Below, one piece after another: positions 17,256 to 26,720 of a stretch of DNA of 64,000 nt. Below the pieces are notes generated by a model. It did no database searches, was not told the origin of the DNA, and saw nothing but the letters and a program-made list of their open reading frames with translations. The DNA comes from Oscillospiraceae bacterium (GTDB lineage: Bacteria > Bacillota > Clostridia > Oscillospirales > Ruminococcaceae), in contig CACZDM010000004.1 in the NCBI GenBank assembly GCA_902779915.1, forward strand, positions 1-64,000. The letters run 5' to 3'. Made by a program: the position numbers and the translations under genes. Every line of letters starts with the position of its first letter. Positions within the stretch are counted from its first letter, which is position 1.

Positions 17256-18530
17256 ATGGATTTGACTGTTTTTCCATCCAAGCTTTCTGGGAGCGTTTTG
17301 GTTCCGCCTTCGAAAAGCTTTTCGCATCGGGCGATTTTCGCAGCTTTGCTTTGTCGAGGAGAAAGCGTTTTGAAAAATGTTGCTCTGTCGAATGACATCA
17401 AATCAACACTAAACGTTGTTGAAAAATTAGGAGCGAGCTATAAATTTTCAAACAATACATTAAAAATATATGGGGGATTGAATAAACTTTTGGAGTGTGA
17501 AAAAAAATTGATTGAGGTTGAGTGTCTTGAATCCGGCTCAACTTTGAGATTTTTGATTCCGATTGCGCTGGCTTTTGGGAGAAGCGTTTTGATTAAAGTT
17601 GGAAAAAAACTTGCTCAGAGGCCGCTTGACCCTTATTTTGAAGCGTTTAAAAAATGTGATGTGACTTTAAAAAAATTCGACCAATACATATATATATCGG
17701 GTCAGTTGAAAGCTTTTGAATATGAAATTGATTGCAGTTTGAGCTCTCAGTTTATAACAGGTCTGCTTTTTGCGTTGCCAAATTTAGATGGTGAAAGTGT
17801 TATAAAAATCACATCAAGCCCAACTTCTAAGCCATATATTGATATAACTTTGAATGTTTTGGAAAATTTCGGTTTGAATATTTTCGAGTGTGATAATAAA
17901 TATATAGTGGAAGGGAACCAAGAATTCAAATCGTGTGAATATGAGATCGAGGGGGACCATAGTCAGGCGGCTTTTTTTGAGGTTTTGGGGTGTTTGAACC
18001 CGATGCATATAAAAGGTTTAAACCCAAATTCGATTCAGGGGGATGCGAAGATGCTTGAGCTGATTTCGCGATCTGGAGCCGGAGTTGAATGGAAAAATGG
18101 GGCCTTGAAAATCAGGCCTGGAGATCTCGATGGCTTTTGTTTTGACGTTGAAAATTTTCCGGATCTTGCCCCGCCAATTGCAGTCATGGCGTGTATGTGC
18201 AAAGGAGAATGCTCGATTAAAGGGGTTTCGAGGCTCAAATTTAAGGAAAGCGACAGGGTTTCTTCAATATTTAACATGATAAAAAGCATAGGTGGCGATA
18301 TTACATATAGTAATAATTGCTTTCGAATAAAGAGTGTCTATGCATTTCGCGGGGGAGTTGTCGATTCGAGTCATGACCACAGGATCGCTATGGCAGCGTC
18401 GATCGCGGCGGCATATTCCAAAAAGCCGATTGTTATTTTAGGGGCGGAATGTGTTAAAAAAAGCTATCCTGGTTTTTATCAAGATTATCAGTCTTTAGGG
18501 GGGGCTATTTTTGGCTTCAATTTGGAATAA
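17256..18530 (+). CDS. aroA: 3-Phosphoshikimate 1-carboxyvinyltransferase (EPSP synthase)
   Basis: Joins phosphoenolpyruvate to shikimate-3-phosphate. The N-terminal signature VPPSKSFSHRAIFAALL and the segment LESGSTLRFLIPIAL are the substrate-binding loops. A second half contains DHRIAMAASIAAAYS, in which D-H-R is conserved. The protein is 424 aa, standard for bacterial AroA. ATG 17256 follows TAAGGAT. The 3' end overlaps the start of aroC by 20 bp, which implies translational coupling. Whether it is of the glyphosate-sensitive class was not judged. Confidence 0.95.
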   Translation: MDLTVFPSKLSGSVLVPPSKSFSHRAIFAALLCRGESVLKNVALSNDIKSTLNVVEKLGASYKFSNNTLKIYGGLNKLLECEKKLIEVECLESGSTLRFLIPIALAFGRSVLIKVGKKLAQRPLDPYFEAFKKCDVTLKKFDQYIYISGQLKAFEYEIDCSLSSQFITGLLFALPNLDGESVIKITSSPTSKPYIDITLNVLENFGLNIFECDNKYIVEGNQEFKSCEYEIEGDHSQAAFFEVLGCLNPMHIKGLNPNSIQGDAKMLELISRSGAGVEWKNGALKIRPGDLDGFCFDVENFPDLAPPIAVMACMCKGECSIKGVSRLKFKESDRVSSIFNMIKSIGGDITYSNNCFRIKSVYAFRGGVVDSSHDHRIAMAASIAAAYSKKPIVILGAECVKKSYPGFYQDYQSLGGAIFGFNLE

Positions 18531-19611
18531 AGGTCTTTGCGTTTCGATTTTTGGAGAGTCTCACGGGGAATCGGTTGGAGTCGTTATTGATAATGTTCCG
18601 CCTGGAATTGAGATTAACTTTGAACGGGTTGAAAAATTTTTGAGCAGACGCGCCCCTTTGCGACATAAAGTGGGTTCAACATCCAGGACAGAATTCGACA
18701 AATTTAAAGTGCTTTCAGGGATATTTAAAGGAAAAACCTCGGGAACGCCAATATGCGCAATAACACCCAATGAAGATTTTAGGCCTGGTGATTATGAAGC
18801 AATTGAGTTTTTGGCCAGACCGGGTCATGCAGATTTTACAGGGAGTATTAGATATAAATTTTCTAATGATCCGAGGGGAGGGGGGCATTTTTCGGGCAGG
18901 TTGACGGCTCCAATAACTTTTGCTGGGGCTATATGTGAGCAGATTTTGGAACTCAAAGGAATTAGAACTTTTGCACATATAAGTTCGATTGGAGACATAA
19001 AAGATTTGAAGTTTTGCACAAAAAAACCGACCATAACCCAGCTTGAAGAGATGTCGACAAAAAGCATAGCGGTTTTAGACGACTCAATAATCGCTCCAAT
19101 AACCGAAAAAATCAACCGTTTGGCCAAGGAAGGGGATTCTGTTGGAGGAACTGTTGAGTGTGTGGTTTTAGGAGTGCCTGCGGGAATTGGTTCGCCGATT
19201 TTTGACGGAATAGAAAACCACATTTCCTGTCTTGCATTCGGAATTCCCGGCGTTAAAGGCATTGAGTTTGGCGCCGGATTTGCGTGTGCGAAGATGTTTG
19301 GGTCTGAAAATAATGATGAATTTTATATTGAAGACGAAAAAATAAGAACAAAAACCAATAATCATGGCGGAATTTTGGGAGGAATTAGCTCAGGTATGCC
19401 GATTATTTTCAACGTTGCAATTAAGCCAACTCCAACAATTTCTAAAAAGCAAAAAACTGTGAATCTGAAAACTTTAAAAAGTCAAGAAATTTCAGCTCAT
19501 GGGAGACACGATTCGTGCATAGCCATAAGAGCTGTTCCTGTTGTTGAATCCGTTGCAAATATTGCAATATTATCACAAATTATATATCAAGGCGAATTTT
19601 TTGGAGGTTAG
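18511..19611 (+). CDS. aroC: Chorismate synthase
   Basis: Forms chorismate, the branch point for aromatic amino acids and folate, using reduced FMN. The signatures FGESHGESVGVVIDNVPPG at the N-terminus, RPGHADFTGSIRY and the C-terminal GRHDSCIAIRAVPVVESV are diagnostic. The length of 366 aa is normal. It begins with TTG inside the 3' end of aroA, preceded by TAGGGGGGGG; the 20 bp overlap suggests coupling. The following pseudouridine synthase start lies 4 bp after its stop, so it is likely on the same transcript. Confidence 0.96.
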   Translation: MASIWNKGLCVSIFGESHGESVGVVIDNVPPGIEINFERVEKFLSRRAPLRHKVGSTSRTEFDKFKVLSGIFKGKTSGTPICAITPNEDFRPGDYEAIEFLARPGHADFTGSIRYKFSNDPRGGGHFSGRLTAPITFAGAICEQILELKGIRTFAHISSIGDIKDLKFCTKKPTITQLEEMSTKSIAVLDDSIIAPITEKINRLAKEGDSVGGTVECVVLGVPAGIGSPIFDGIENHISCLAFGIPGVKGIEFGAGFACAKMFGSENNDEFYIEDEKIRTKTNNHGGILGGISSGMPIIFNVAIKPTPTISKKQKTVNLKTLKSQEISAHGRHDSCIAIRAVPVVESVANIAILSQIIYQGEFFGG

Positions 19612-19615
19612 TTTT

Positions 19616-20509
19616 GTGAAATCTTGTGTTATAGAAAAAAACGACTCAGGGCAAAGGCTCAATAAATTCATTCAAAAAACATTTCCCAGCCTGCCCCAAT
19701 CGCTTATGTATAAAGCAATCCGCAAAAAAAATATAAAAATAAACAAAAAACGATGCTATGCCAAAGATATTCTATCCGTTGGGGATATTGTTGATATATA
19801 TATTAAAGATGAACTGTTGCAGGAAAATTTAAACCCAAAAAAGTCGAAAATATTTAACAAAAGTCTAAAAATAATATATCAGGACGAAAATATGATGATT
19901 GTTGATAAGCCGGTTGGGCTCAAGTCTCAGCCGGATAGGCCAGGAGAGGATAATTTAATTGACAGGATTAATGGATATTTGATAAGAAAAGGAGACTATG
20001 TTCCTGAAAACGAAAAAAGCTTTCGCCCGGCCCTTTGCAACAGACTGGACAGAAACACGGGCGGGATGGTTATTGCTGCAAAAAATTTCGCGGCTTTGCA
20101 AAGCATCAACATGTTGATAAATAAAAGAAAAATTTTGAAAATATACTCCTGCTTTGTTGAGGGAAATTTTAGGCTGGATCATGAAATATTAGTCGGATGG
20201 TGGACCAAAGATGAAAAAAATCGAAAAGCAAAAATAACGCAATTTGAAAGAAACGGCGCGAAAAAAGTGATAACAGAGTATTTTGTTTTGGAACAATTCG
20301 AAAATAAATCAAAATTAAAAATTATTTTACACACAGGACGCTTTCATCAAATCCGAGCTCACCTAGCGCATATTGGCCACCCAATTATTGGAGACTTAAA
20401 ATATGGCAGCTCAAGAAGAGGGGGACAGCAACTGGTTGCAAGCGGGCTCATTTTTAAGAGTCTGGGATCGATTTTAGATTATATGGATGGAAAAATTATA
20501 ACATTGTGA
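19616..20509 (+). CDS. RluA-family pseudouridine synthase
   Basis: Isomerises specific uridines in rRNA or tRNA. An N-terminal S4-like RNA-binding segment (RLNKFIQKTFPSLPQSLMYK, about 14-60) is followed by the catalytic domain with the motif CNRLDRNTGGMVIAAK, in which the aspartate is the catalytic residue. The late segment ILHTGRFHQIRAHLAHIGHPIIGD is the family's C-terminal signature. I chose GTG 19616 because TTGGAGG stands 6-8 bp before it; the longer reading to 19541 lies inside aroC. The length is 297 aa. The target site (RluC, RluD or other) cannot be told from the sequence. Confidence 0.9.
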   Translation: MKSCVIEKNDSGQRLNKFIQKTFPSLPQSLMYKAIRKKNIKINKKRCYAKDILSVGDIVDIYIKDELLQENLNPKKSKIFNKSLKIIYQDENMMIVDKPVGLKSQPDRPGEDNLIDRINGYLIRKGDYVPENEKSFRPALCNRLDRNTGGMVIAAKNFAALQSINMLINKRKILKIYSCFVEGNFRLDHEILVGWWTKDEKNRKAKITQFERNGAKKVITEYFVLEQFENKSKLKIILHTGRFHQIRAHLAHIGHPIIGDLKYGSSRRGGQQLVASGLIFKSLGSILDYMDGKIITL

Positions 20510-20539
20510 ATATTACTTCAATTTTTTCAATGGAGCCAT

Positions 20540-20572
20540 AAAAAAGACGCCACACACAGCAGCGTCTTTTTT
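20540..20572. terminator. Bidirectional rho-independent terminator
   Basis: AAAAAAGACGC (20540-20550) pairs with GCGTCTTTTTT (20562-20572) around an 11 bp loop. It serves both the aro/rlu transcript and the convergent XRE gene. Confidence 0.9.
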
Positions 20573-20582
20573 AGTAAAAAAT

Positions 20583-21062
20583 TTATGCATCTTTTAATTC
20601 AACGGCAGAGCCACTGCGCTCATGAAGCTTGCTCAAAAGCTCCGGCGGCAGCTTTATTTCGCCGCTTTTGATGTCCTCTTTTATTGGGTCGGAAGAAGCA
20701 ATGAACTCAATCAGCCTGTTCTCGTATGTAAGATGGCTCATCTCCTCAGATATATAGCTCTCAACAAGTTGTTCAATGCTTTTTTTATTTTCCGCATTAG
20801 AGAGTCCGAGATATTTTTTAACGAGCGTTTTATCATAACTGTTTGTTACATGCAGTATATTGTTACCTTGTATTCTGTGGTCCATCAAATAATCTATGGA
20901 GATTCCGAAATATTCAGCAACCCTGTGAACCTTTTCTATGCTGGGGGCGCTTTTTTTCCAGGTATATAAAACGCCTCTTGAAATTCCGATGTGACTTTCA
21001 AGCTCAAAAACAGATATGTTATACTCTTTACATAAATTTTTTACCTTATAAAATAGCTCCAA
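20583..21062 (-). CDS. XRE-family helix-turn-helix regulator
   Basis: A 159 aa DNA-binding protein with an N-terminal HTH_3 domain: CKEYNISVFELESHIGISRG carries the first helices, followed by YTWKKSAPSIEKVHRVAEYFGISIDYL, the typical Cro/C1 ending. The C-terminal 90 residues are charged and unassigned. TTG 21062 follows AAAGAGGGA. The gene stands alone between the aro operon and tRNA-Arg, with no phage genes around. Its target is unknown; autoregulation is common in this family. Confidence 0.85.
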   Translation of the reverse strand: MELFYKVKNLCKEYNISVFELESHIGISRGVLYTWKKSAPSIEKVHRVAEYFGISIDYLMDHRIQGNNILHVTNSYDKTLVKKYLGLSNAENKKSIEQLVESYISEEMSHLTYENRLIEFIASSDPIKEDIKSGEIKLPPELLSKLHERSGSAVELKDA

Positions 21063-21229
21063 AGTAATCCCTCTTTCATAAAATTAATTGAACATAAAAA
21101 CTATTGGTTGTTATTACTAATATCTATCAAACATTTGTTGCTTATTAAACCAATCAACAAATCTGATAAACCAAAAGCCAGAAGAAACACAAGAAAAACA
21201 TATACAAAAACAAAAGATCAAACAAAAGC

Positions 21230-21306
21230 TGGCGCGCCAGAAGGGATTCGAACCCCTGACCTACTGGTTCGTAGCCAGTCACTCTATCCAGCTGAGCTAC
21301 TGGCGC
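21230..21306 (-). tRNA. tRNA-Arg (anticodon ACG)
   Basis: Minus-strand acceptor GCGCCAG pairs with CTGGCGC, then G and encoded CCA. D arm, anticodon stem CTGGC/CCAG with loop TACGAA (anticodon ACG), and T arm AGGGGTTCGAATCCCT are all intact. Confidence 0.95.
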
Positions 21307-21327
21307 AATAGCAACATCACGATTTGT

Positions 21328-21356
21328 ATTGTATCACAAAAATTAAAATTTGTCAA
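21328..21356 (-). promoter_or_regulatory. Promoter of tRNA-Arg
   Basis: On the minus strand, TTGACA (21356-21351), 17 bp, TACAAT (21333-21328), starting about 22 bp before the tRNA. The stretch 21357-21634 beyond it shows only A/T-rich sequence, with no feature I can support. Confidence 0.85.
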
Positions 21357-21635
21357 GTAAAAATTTGAATAAAATAAAAATTTTTTTAATTTGCTATACA
21401 TATTCTAAAAAGTACTGACAAAAAAACTCAAGACGAATTTAAACAACGCAACCGTTGAGATGAATTATAGCACAAAACGTTAAAAAAAATCAATATACAA
21501 ATTAACAGAAAATATAGCTTAAATTTAGCAAAATTTTGTTGATATTTGACAAAAATTGAATTATTATTCTCAAATTTTTAAATTAACCCCCATTTTCATC
21601 AGATCATCACACAAAAAAGTCTAACAAATATCTTC

Positions 21636-21674
21636 AAAAAGCTCGTCCAAATTTAAATGTAAACGAGCTTTTTT
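21636..21674. terminator. Terminator downstream of proS
   Basis: AAAAAGCTCGT (21636-21646) pairs with ACGAGCTTTTTT (21663-21674), giving an 11 bp stem with T runs on both strands. It stands 23 bp past the proS stop. Confidence 0.85.
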
Positions 21675-21696
21675 CACACGCTAAAATTCTAATAAA

Positions 21697-22950
21697 TCAC
21701 TTTTTTAAAAGCTTTATCAAATTTTCTTGATTTAAAAAGAGTTTCTCGGATGTTTTTCGATCTTCAATCTCAAATAAATGATTTTGTTCAAACTTTTTTC
21801 CGACAAGTATCATATATGGGAATCCTAAAAGCTTTGAGTCTTTTATTTTAGACCCAAGTCTTGAAGTGCGGTCGTCTAAAACAACGTCAATTTTGGCCTT
21901 CTTCAGGGCGCCGTAAAGCTCATTTGCTTGCTTTTCAAAATCGGGTAAATATATAATAACACATTCATATGGAGCGACGGATTTTGGCCAAATAAGCCCG
22001 TCCTGATCGCAATTATTTTCGCATATTGCCCCCAAGGTTCGATTGATTCCGATTCCATAGCATCCCATATAGTATGGCTTTCTTTGGCCTTCAGAATTGA
22101 CGTAATATCCATCCATGTTTTTAGAGTAAAATGTTCCAAGCTCAAAGATGTGGCCAAGCTCTATGCACTGAGCCTCTTGTAATTCGTTCATATCAAAGTT
22201 GGGGTTTTTTTGAGATATTTGCGCAAGTATTTCGGGGTGGTCTAAAACTTCAGTGTTTAAAGCGATTGTTCGATCTGGGTTTATTAAAATTTTGTCTTCG
22301 CCAACAGGCGAAAAACACATAAATTCTTCAGAGTTTTTGCCGCCCATTTCTGCGCTTATTGCTTTAACCGCAATGGCGTCCAGGCTCAATTTTGAAAAAA
22401 TTTTCATATAGCACTTTTTCATTTCGCCATATTCCCGCTCCATGTCCTCAAAGCTAGAATGAAAGCTATATCCATCCTTCATCAAAAATTCTTTGCTTCT
22501 CAAAAGCCCGCCTCGAACCCGCAGCTCATCTCTATATTTATTGCCTATTTGAAAAACGTTGACAGGCAGGTCTTTATATGACGCTATGTTTTCCCTGACA
22601 AAGTCCAAAACAATTTCTTCACCCGTCGGCGCCAAACAATACTGACCATTTCTTCCGTCAAATGTGAACATCTGTTTGCTGTCAACATATGTCGACCATC
22701 GGCCGGAGCTTTCCCAAATGGTTTTGGGCTGCATTATTGGAAGAGAAATTTCAGAGCAATCAAAATCTTCAAGAGTTTCTCGGATCACGTCAACAACCTT
22801 GTTTCGAGCTCGAATCAAAAAATTTCCAAGCCCATAAATCCCGGCTGCATGGCGCTTGAGCTGAGAGGCTTGAAACAAAATTTCCTGAGAAATTGCTTCA
22901 TCGCAGCCTCTGTCATGTTTAGTTTTTATTCCCATTCTTCTCATTTTCAT
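21697..22950 (-). CDS. proS: Prolyl-tRNA synthetase, short form without editing insertion
   Basis: Charges tRNA-Pro. Class II core motifs are present: motif 1 region around SEISLPIMQP, the PTGEE substrate loop, motif 2 KYRDELRVRGGLLRSKEFLMKD and motif 3 CYGIGINRTLGAI. A C-terminal anticodon-binding domain follows (about 320-417). In the usual bacterial enzyme of about 570 aa, an INS editing domain of about 180 aa sits between motifs 2 and 3. Here the segment EEFMCFSPVGEDKILINPDR leads on to motif 3 after only about 70 residues, so INS is absent, as in alphaproteobacterial-type short ProS. The total is 417 aa. ATG 22950 is chosen with GGAG 7 bp upstream. Alanine mischarging would need a separate YbaK/ProX-type editor. 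Confidence 0.92.
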   Translation of the reverse strand: MKMRRMGIKTKHDRGCDEAISQEILFQASQLKRHAAGIYGLGNFLIRARNKVVDVIRETLEDFDCSEISLPIMQPKTIWESSGRWSTYVDSKQMFTFDGRNGQYCLAPTGEEIVLDFVRENIASYKDLPVNVFQIGNKYRDELRVRGGLLRSKEFLMKDGYSFHSSFEDMEREYGEMKKCYMKIFSKLSLDAIAVKAISAEMGGKNSEEFMCFSPVGEDKILINPDRTIALNTEVLDHPEILAQISQKNPNFDMNELQEAQCIELGHIFELGTFYSKNMDGYYVNSEGQRKPYYMGCYGIGINRTLGAICENNCDQDGLIWPKSVAPYECVIIYLPDFEKQANELYGALKKAKIDVVLDDRTSRLGSKIKDSKLLGFPYMILVGKKFEQNHLFEIEDRKTSEKLFLNQENLIKLLKK

Positions 22951-23087
22951 AAAAATCACTCCGCTAAAAGTATATTATGCACCTCCCCATTATAACACAT
23001 TTTTCAATTTTTTCATACACTATTTTTAAAGCAAAAGCAAAATTTTTTGTGAGTTTGAAGTTGAAGCTGCAAATTGTATAATTTTTT

Positions 23088-23334
23088 TTGGTTATATTTG
23101 TCACCTCAATCCTTTTTCTGAAAATATCAGAATTTAGTTGAAAAAACCGTCTCTTTCAACCCGCCCTCAACTACGCCTAAAAAACAATGCAAGGGCGATT
23201 TAAGCGCCGCCAGCTCACAACGGGCTTGATTATTAAACCTTACTTGATGACAAGTTTAAGTTGAAAGTGTCTGTGAGAAGTGGTAGGCTAATGCCTTGGG
23301 GGCGGCCAGTTCACGACCGACTGTGATATTAACT
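23088..23334 (+). repeat. Dispersed palindromic element, left half (copy 5L)
   Basis: Begins TTGGTTATATTTGTCACC, continues CTAAAAAACAATGCAAGG and GCGCCGCCAGCTCACAACGG, and ends just past the palindrome centre (TGAGAAGTGGTAGGCTAATG). Its inner 100 bp match, inverted, the right half at 28308-28535 and not the other copies as closely: both carry ACAACGGGCTT, TTAAACCTT and GTGAGAAGTG. The two halves therefore form one inverted pair around the glycosyltransferase island. Confidence 0.85.
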
Positions 23335-23447
23335 TCTAATTCCCCAAAATTTTGCAATAAAAAACAGAAGCGGCGTTTTTTCGCGTGCCACTCCTACTTT
23401 AAAGTGTATGTTTTAATTTTTACCGACAGTTATATATGTTGTCGAAA

Positions 23448-24899
23448 TTATTCTGATTTTTTTGAATCAATGGTTTTGCTCGAGTTTGGACTATCATCAC
23501 ATTTTTTAAACTTAAATCTTTGGTTATTGCCACCGTGTATACTCCAGCAATGAATGTTAGCGCCAGCTTCAGCTTTAGCACCACAAACATCCATGCAAAG
23601 ATTATTAACTTTAGACACAAGACAATAATATCCTTCTCCGTCTGGAACAATAAACCACTTTTGAGCGTTTCTTTTATTTTTTGTGCATTGCAATATATTT
23701 TTAGAACCGCCAAGCATATCAAGCATCTTTCCAGAACACATCGTTTTTATTGTGTAGTATCCATCTGAATGATACTGCAGTTTAAACTTTTGCGCATCTG
23801 TTCCATTTCTGCCAAGCAATTGAAGATTCGCGCAGTTATTTTTGCTACCATTTTTTATGCCCAGGCACATATTCGGGTCGAGTTTACTTGATATTGTATA
23901 GATGCCGTCGTCAATGGTTTTGTTGGCGCTGGATTTAGGATTGCTTCTCATTTCTAAAACCTTTTTCCTCACCTCAATAACTGCTGGAACTTTATCATAA
24001 AATCCGCTCTTTATCGCATATTCCCACCACTTTTCAGCAAAAAGCGCATTAAAATTTTTCCAAGGTTTTTTATCAGATCCGGCAAAATGCAGCGTAATAA
24101 TATCATTCATTGCACATGGCAGCATTTTACTTTCGGTATAAAGAAAGATCATAATACTATATCTATACGGCAAAATTAAAACTTTGTCTTTAGGCATCCC
24201 ATATGTTAGCGCATATTCTTCTACCCCTCCACAAAGTATAACTTTATCTTTTTTATAGGTAAATTCTTTAGCACTGTCAAGTAAACTTTTTTGAACATTA
24301 TCTTTGCGCATTTCTTTGAGATTATAAAGGCCTATTCCGGCGGTTATCCAGTAACTACAATTATTGTGGTATTCTTGAGAGACATCGACACCCGCTAAAT
24401 ATTTATCACCCATATCTAAATTATATAAATTTTTTAAACTTTTCAAAACTATCACATCATCATCTAGCCATATAATGCGATCTAAATTTGGGAAAAGTTC
24501 CGCACAATAAAGTTTTATCATTATAGACTTATTCCATCTCCCAGCATCAAACTCGTCAAGCCGTTTTTTATCAAAATACACAAAGTCAAAATCAAAGTTT
24601 CTAATATTTTTTAATGCCTCAATATTTTTAATGTTTTGCTTGCTCATTTCATTGTCTTGAAACGACACTATGTGAATATTTATTTTTTCATCTCCGGCAT
24701 TTTCAAGCACAGATGCAATTGAAACACAAGTTGGCATGGCGTTTCCGTCGTCTGCGCAATAAAAAATATGCACATCATTATTTTCATCAACTTGGCAATT
24801 GGAACTTTTCTTTGGCGCGTCCATGGCAAATCCAATGTCCCCAGTAAACGAACTAAAAACAATAAACAAGCTGCACATTATTGATAAAAACTTTTTCAT
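23448..24899 (-). CDS. Exported GT8 glycosyltransferase fused to a ricin-type lectin
   Basis: A 483 aa protein in three parts. Residues 1-26 are a signal peptide (KKFLSIMCSLFIVFSSFTG, cleavage near GFA-MD). About 40-310 is a family 8 glycosyltransferase: DVHIFYCADD at the start, WLDDDV with the metal-binding DxD at 146-148, and LHFAGSDKKPW (270-280), the H-x-G-x-x-KPW signature of GT8. About 325-467 is a ricin B lectin domain with three Q-x-W/F repeats (AQKFKL 369, AQKWFI 412, NQRFKF 459). ATG 24899 follows AAGGAGGG. Export is odd for an enzyme that needs nucleotide sugars, unless it acts in another cell. It is the first of three related genes with copied flanks, all inside an inverted repeat pair. 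Acceptor and sugar are unknown. Confidence 0.85.
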   Translation of the reverse strand: MKKFLSIMCSLFIVFSSFTGDIGFAMDAPKKSSNCQVDENNDVHIFYCADDGNAMPTCVSIASVLENAGDEKINIHIVSFQDNEMSKQNIKNIEALKNIRNFDFDFVYFDKKRLDEFDAGRWNKSIMIKLYCAELFPNLDRIIWLDDDVIVLKSLKNLYNLDMGDKYLAGVDVSQEYHNNCSYWITAGIGLYNLKEMRKDNVQKSLLDSAKEFTYKKDKVILCGGVEEYALTYGMPKDKVLILPYRYSIMIFLYTESKMLPCAMNDIITLHFAGSDKKPWKNFNALFAEKWWEYAIKSGFYDKVPAVIEVRKKVLEMRSNPKSSANKTIDDGIYTISSKLDPNMCLGIKNGSKNNCANLQLLGRNGTDAQKFKLQYHSDGYYTIKTMCSGKMLDMLGGSKNILQCTKNKRNAQKWFIVPDGEGYYCLVSKVNNLCMDVCGAKAEAGANIHCWSIHGGNNQRFKFKKCDDSPNSSKTIDSKKSE

Positions 24900-25045
24900 A
24901 AAAACCCTCCTTGAATATGATAAATTTAAAAAATAGATTATTGTTTTTACATCAACATTTACTTTTCTTACACTATTCATTGTAAATTCAGAAAAATAGA
25001 AAATCAATTGGCAAATTCACTAAATTTTCGAGTCATTTTTTTGCG
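24900..25045 (-). repeat. Duplicated 5' flank of the glycosyltransferase genes (copy 1 of 3)
   Basis: About 145 bp holding ribosome site, leader and promoter. The same block occurs before the other two genes (26721-26866 and 28092-28235). The 3' flanks are also copied: the CGCCACTCCTACTT.AA block recurs at about 23388, 25047 and 26944. The whole gene units were thus duplicated in tandem. Confidence 0.85.
24979..25007 (-). promoter_or_regulatory. Promoter of the GT8-lectin gene
   Basis: Minus-strand TTGATT (25007-25002), 17 bp, TACAAT (24984-24979). The box pair is preserved in all three copies of the flank, which supports it. Confidence 0.65.
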
Positions 25046-25107
25046 CGCCACTCCTACTTCAAATATGTGTTAATTAATTTTACTTATTGTCACATAAACC
25101 ATCCACA

Positions 25108-26720
25108 TTATGCTGATTTTTTTGAATCAATGGGCTTGCTCGAGCTTGGCTTGCCTGCATCTTTTTTAGTCTCGCTCGATTTATATGCTTTTTTCCTAAT
25201 TTTAACTGGCTTTTTTGGCCTAGGTTTACCGGCAGTTTTTTGAGCCTTATTTGGTTTGCTTGAACTCGATTTATCCTCGCATTTTTCAAGCTTAAACCTT
25301 TGATTATCTCCTCCGTGCATATACCAGCAATGAATATTAGCGCCATTTTTGGCTTTCACACTACTGTCATCCATGCAAAGATTATTACACTTAGACACTA
25401 GACAATAATATCCTTCTCCATCCGGGATAATAAGCCACTTTTGAGCATCGGTTCCATTGCCGCTATACTGCCATATGTTGGTTCCATCTTGCTTGTCGGA
25501 ATTTGCAACATCAATAAATTTTCCAGAACACATCGCCTTTATTGTGTAATATCCGTGGGAATTGTATTGCACTTTAAATTTTTGAGCATCAGTTCCATTT
25601 TTTTGCCACAGTTGCAAGTTTGCTTTGTCATTTTTACTACATTGGTTTATATCTAAGCACATATTTGGGTCTAACTTGCTGGAAATAGTGTATATGCCGT
25701 CGTCAAGGGCTTTCTGTGGCTTGGTTTGTGAGTTAGCACGCCACATTATGGATTTTAGTTTGATTTTTTCTGAAATTGGCAATTTATTTACTACGTCATC
25801 TTGAAGCAGTTCGGGAGCTATACAACTAACAAATAAAGTGCAATTATCCCGAATACACCGAAACAGCTCTTGATTTAAAATGAAATTTAAAAAATCAGCT
25901 TTCATTTTACTTTCACTTAACAATCCAGAACTTTTCCAAAAATTATACAGTTCTTTAATACCGATGCTCAGAGAATTTAACCGTTGTTTAGGCACATCTT
26001 TCCTTTCCACGGTAGAACTAGGGTTGTAGTTATAACCGTACATTTGATCGGGCATAAACACAATCTTATTGAGCCTACTAACACAAATTATATTAAAAAA
26101 ATCGTCTTCAGCTACACGTTTTATTTTTTCAAAAAATTTGATATTATTAGCTTTTAAGAATTTATTTTTATACAAACCTGCACAAACAATTACAAGAGAA
26201 TTTCCCCTAATTTTATTATCAAACAATGAACCAACACTTGAATCTCTTTTTATTAATTGAAATTTATCATAAATCAAAAAACCTCTAAAACATTCCATGT
26301 TTCCCCTTCCAATGTCTGTTTTGATAGAATATTTAACAATATCTGCATCGTATTCTTTAGCAACATTATAGCTTTTTTCAGCGGTAACATCGTCTATCAT
26401 ATCATCTGAATCCAAAAATTTTATGTATTCACCTTTGGCGATTGGTCAGATTTTGCATATTCATCCAATATCTTCCCGCTTCCATCAGTCGATCCATCAT
26501 CAACGCAAATGATTTCAATCTCCTTTAAAGTTTGATTTTTAGCGCTTTCCAAACAGTCTCTGAGTAAATTCTGGGGAGTGTTGTAAACCGGGATTATTAT
26601 TGACACTTTTGGATCTGCGGCAGAAACTTCAAACGAAATTGTTGACAAAAGCATAGTGGTTAATATTACTAATATTACTGATATTACTTTTTTAAGACGA
26701 TTTAAAATTAGCTTTTTCAT
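25108..26720 (-). pseudogene. Exported GT2 glycosyltransferase-ricin lectin gene, disrupted
   Basis: The 5' part (26720-26421) encodes a signal peptide (KKVISVILVILTTMLLSTIS, cleavage near VSA-AD) and the start of a family 2 glycosyltransferase: VSIIIPVYNTPQNLL and EIICVDDGSTDGSG. The frame then stops after DQSPKVNT. The continuation (from about 26448, another frame) reads IAKGEYIKFLDSDDMIDD, with the DxD motif, through the rest of the GT2 domain and into a full ricin lectin (GTDAQKFKVQY, GTDAQKWLIIPD, GDNQRFKLEK) and a basic Lys/Ser tail. Compared with the paralogue at 27018-28091, 64 bp encoding VIHQENSGVSVARNNAM are deleted, which both removes catalytic-domain residues and shifts the frame. 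The lectin half could be made only if re-initiated. Confidence 0.85.

Noticed and set aside
26421-26720. Independent small secreted protein of 99 aa
   Set aside because: It is the 5' fragment of the disrupted GT2-lectin gene, as alignment with the paralogue at 27018-28091 shows.
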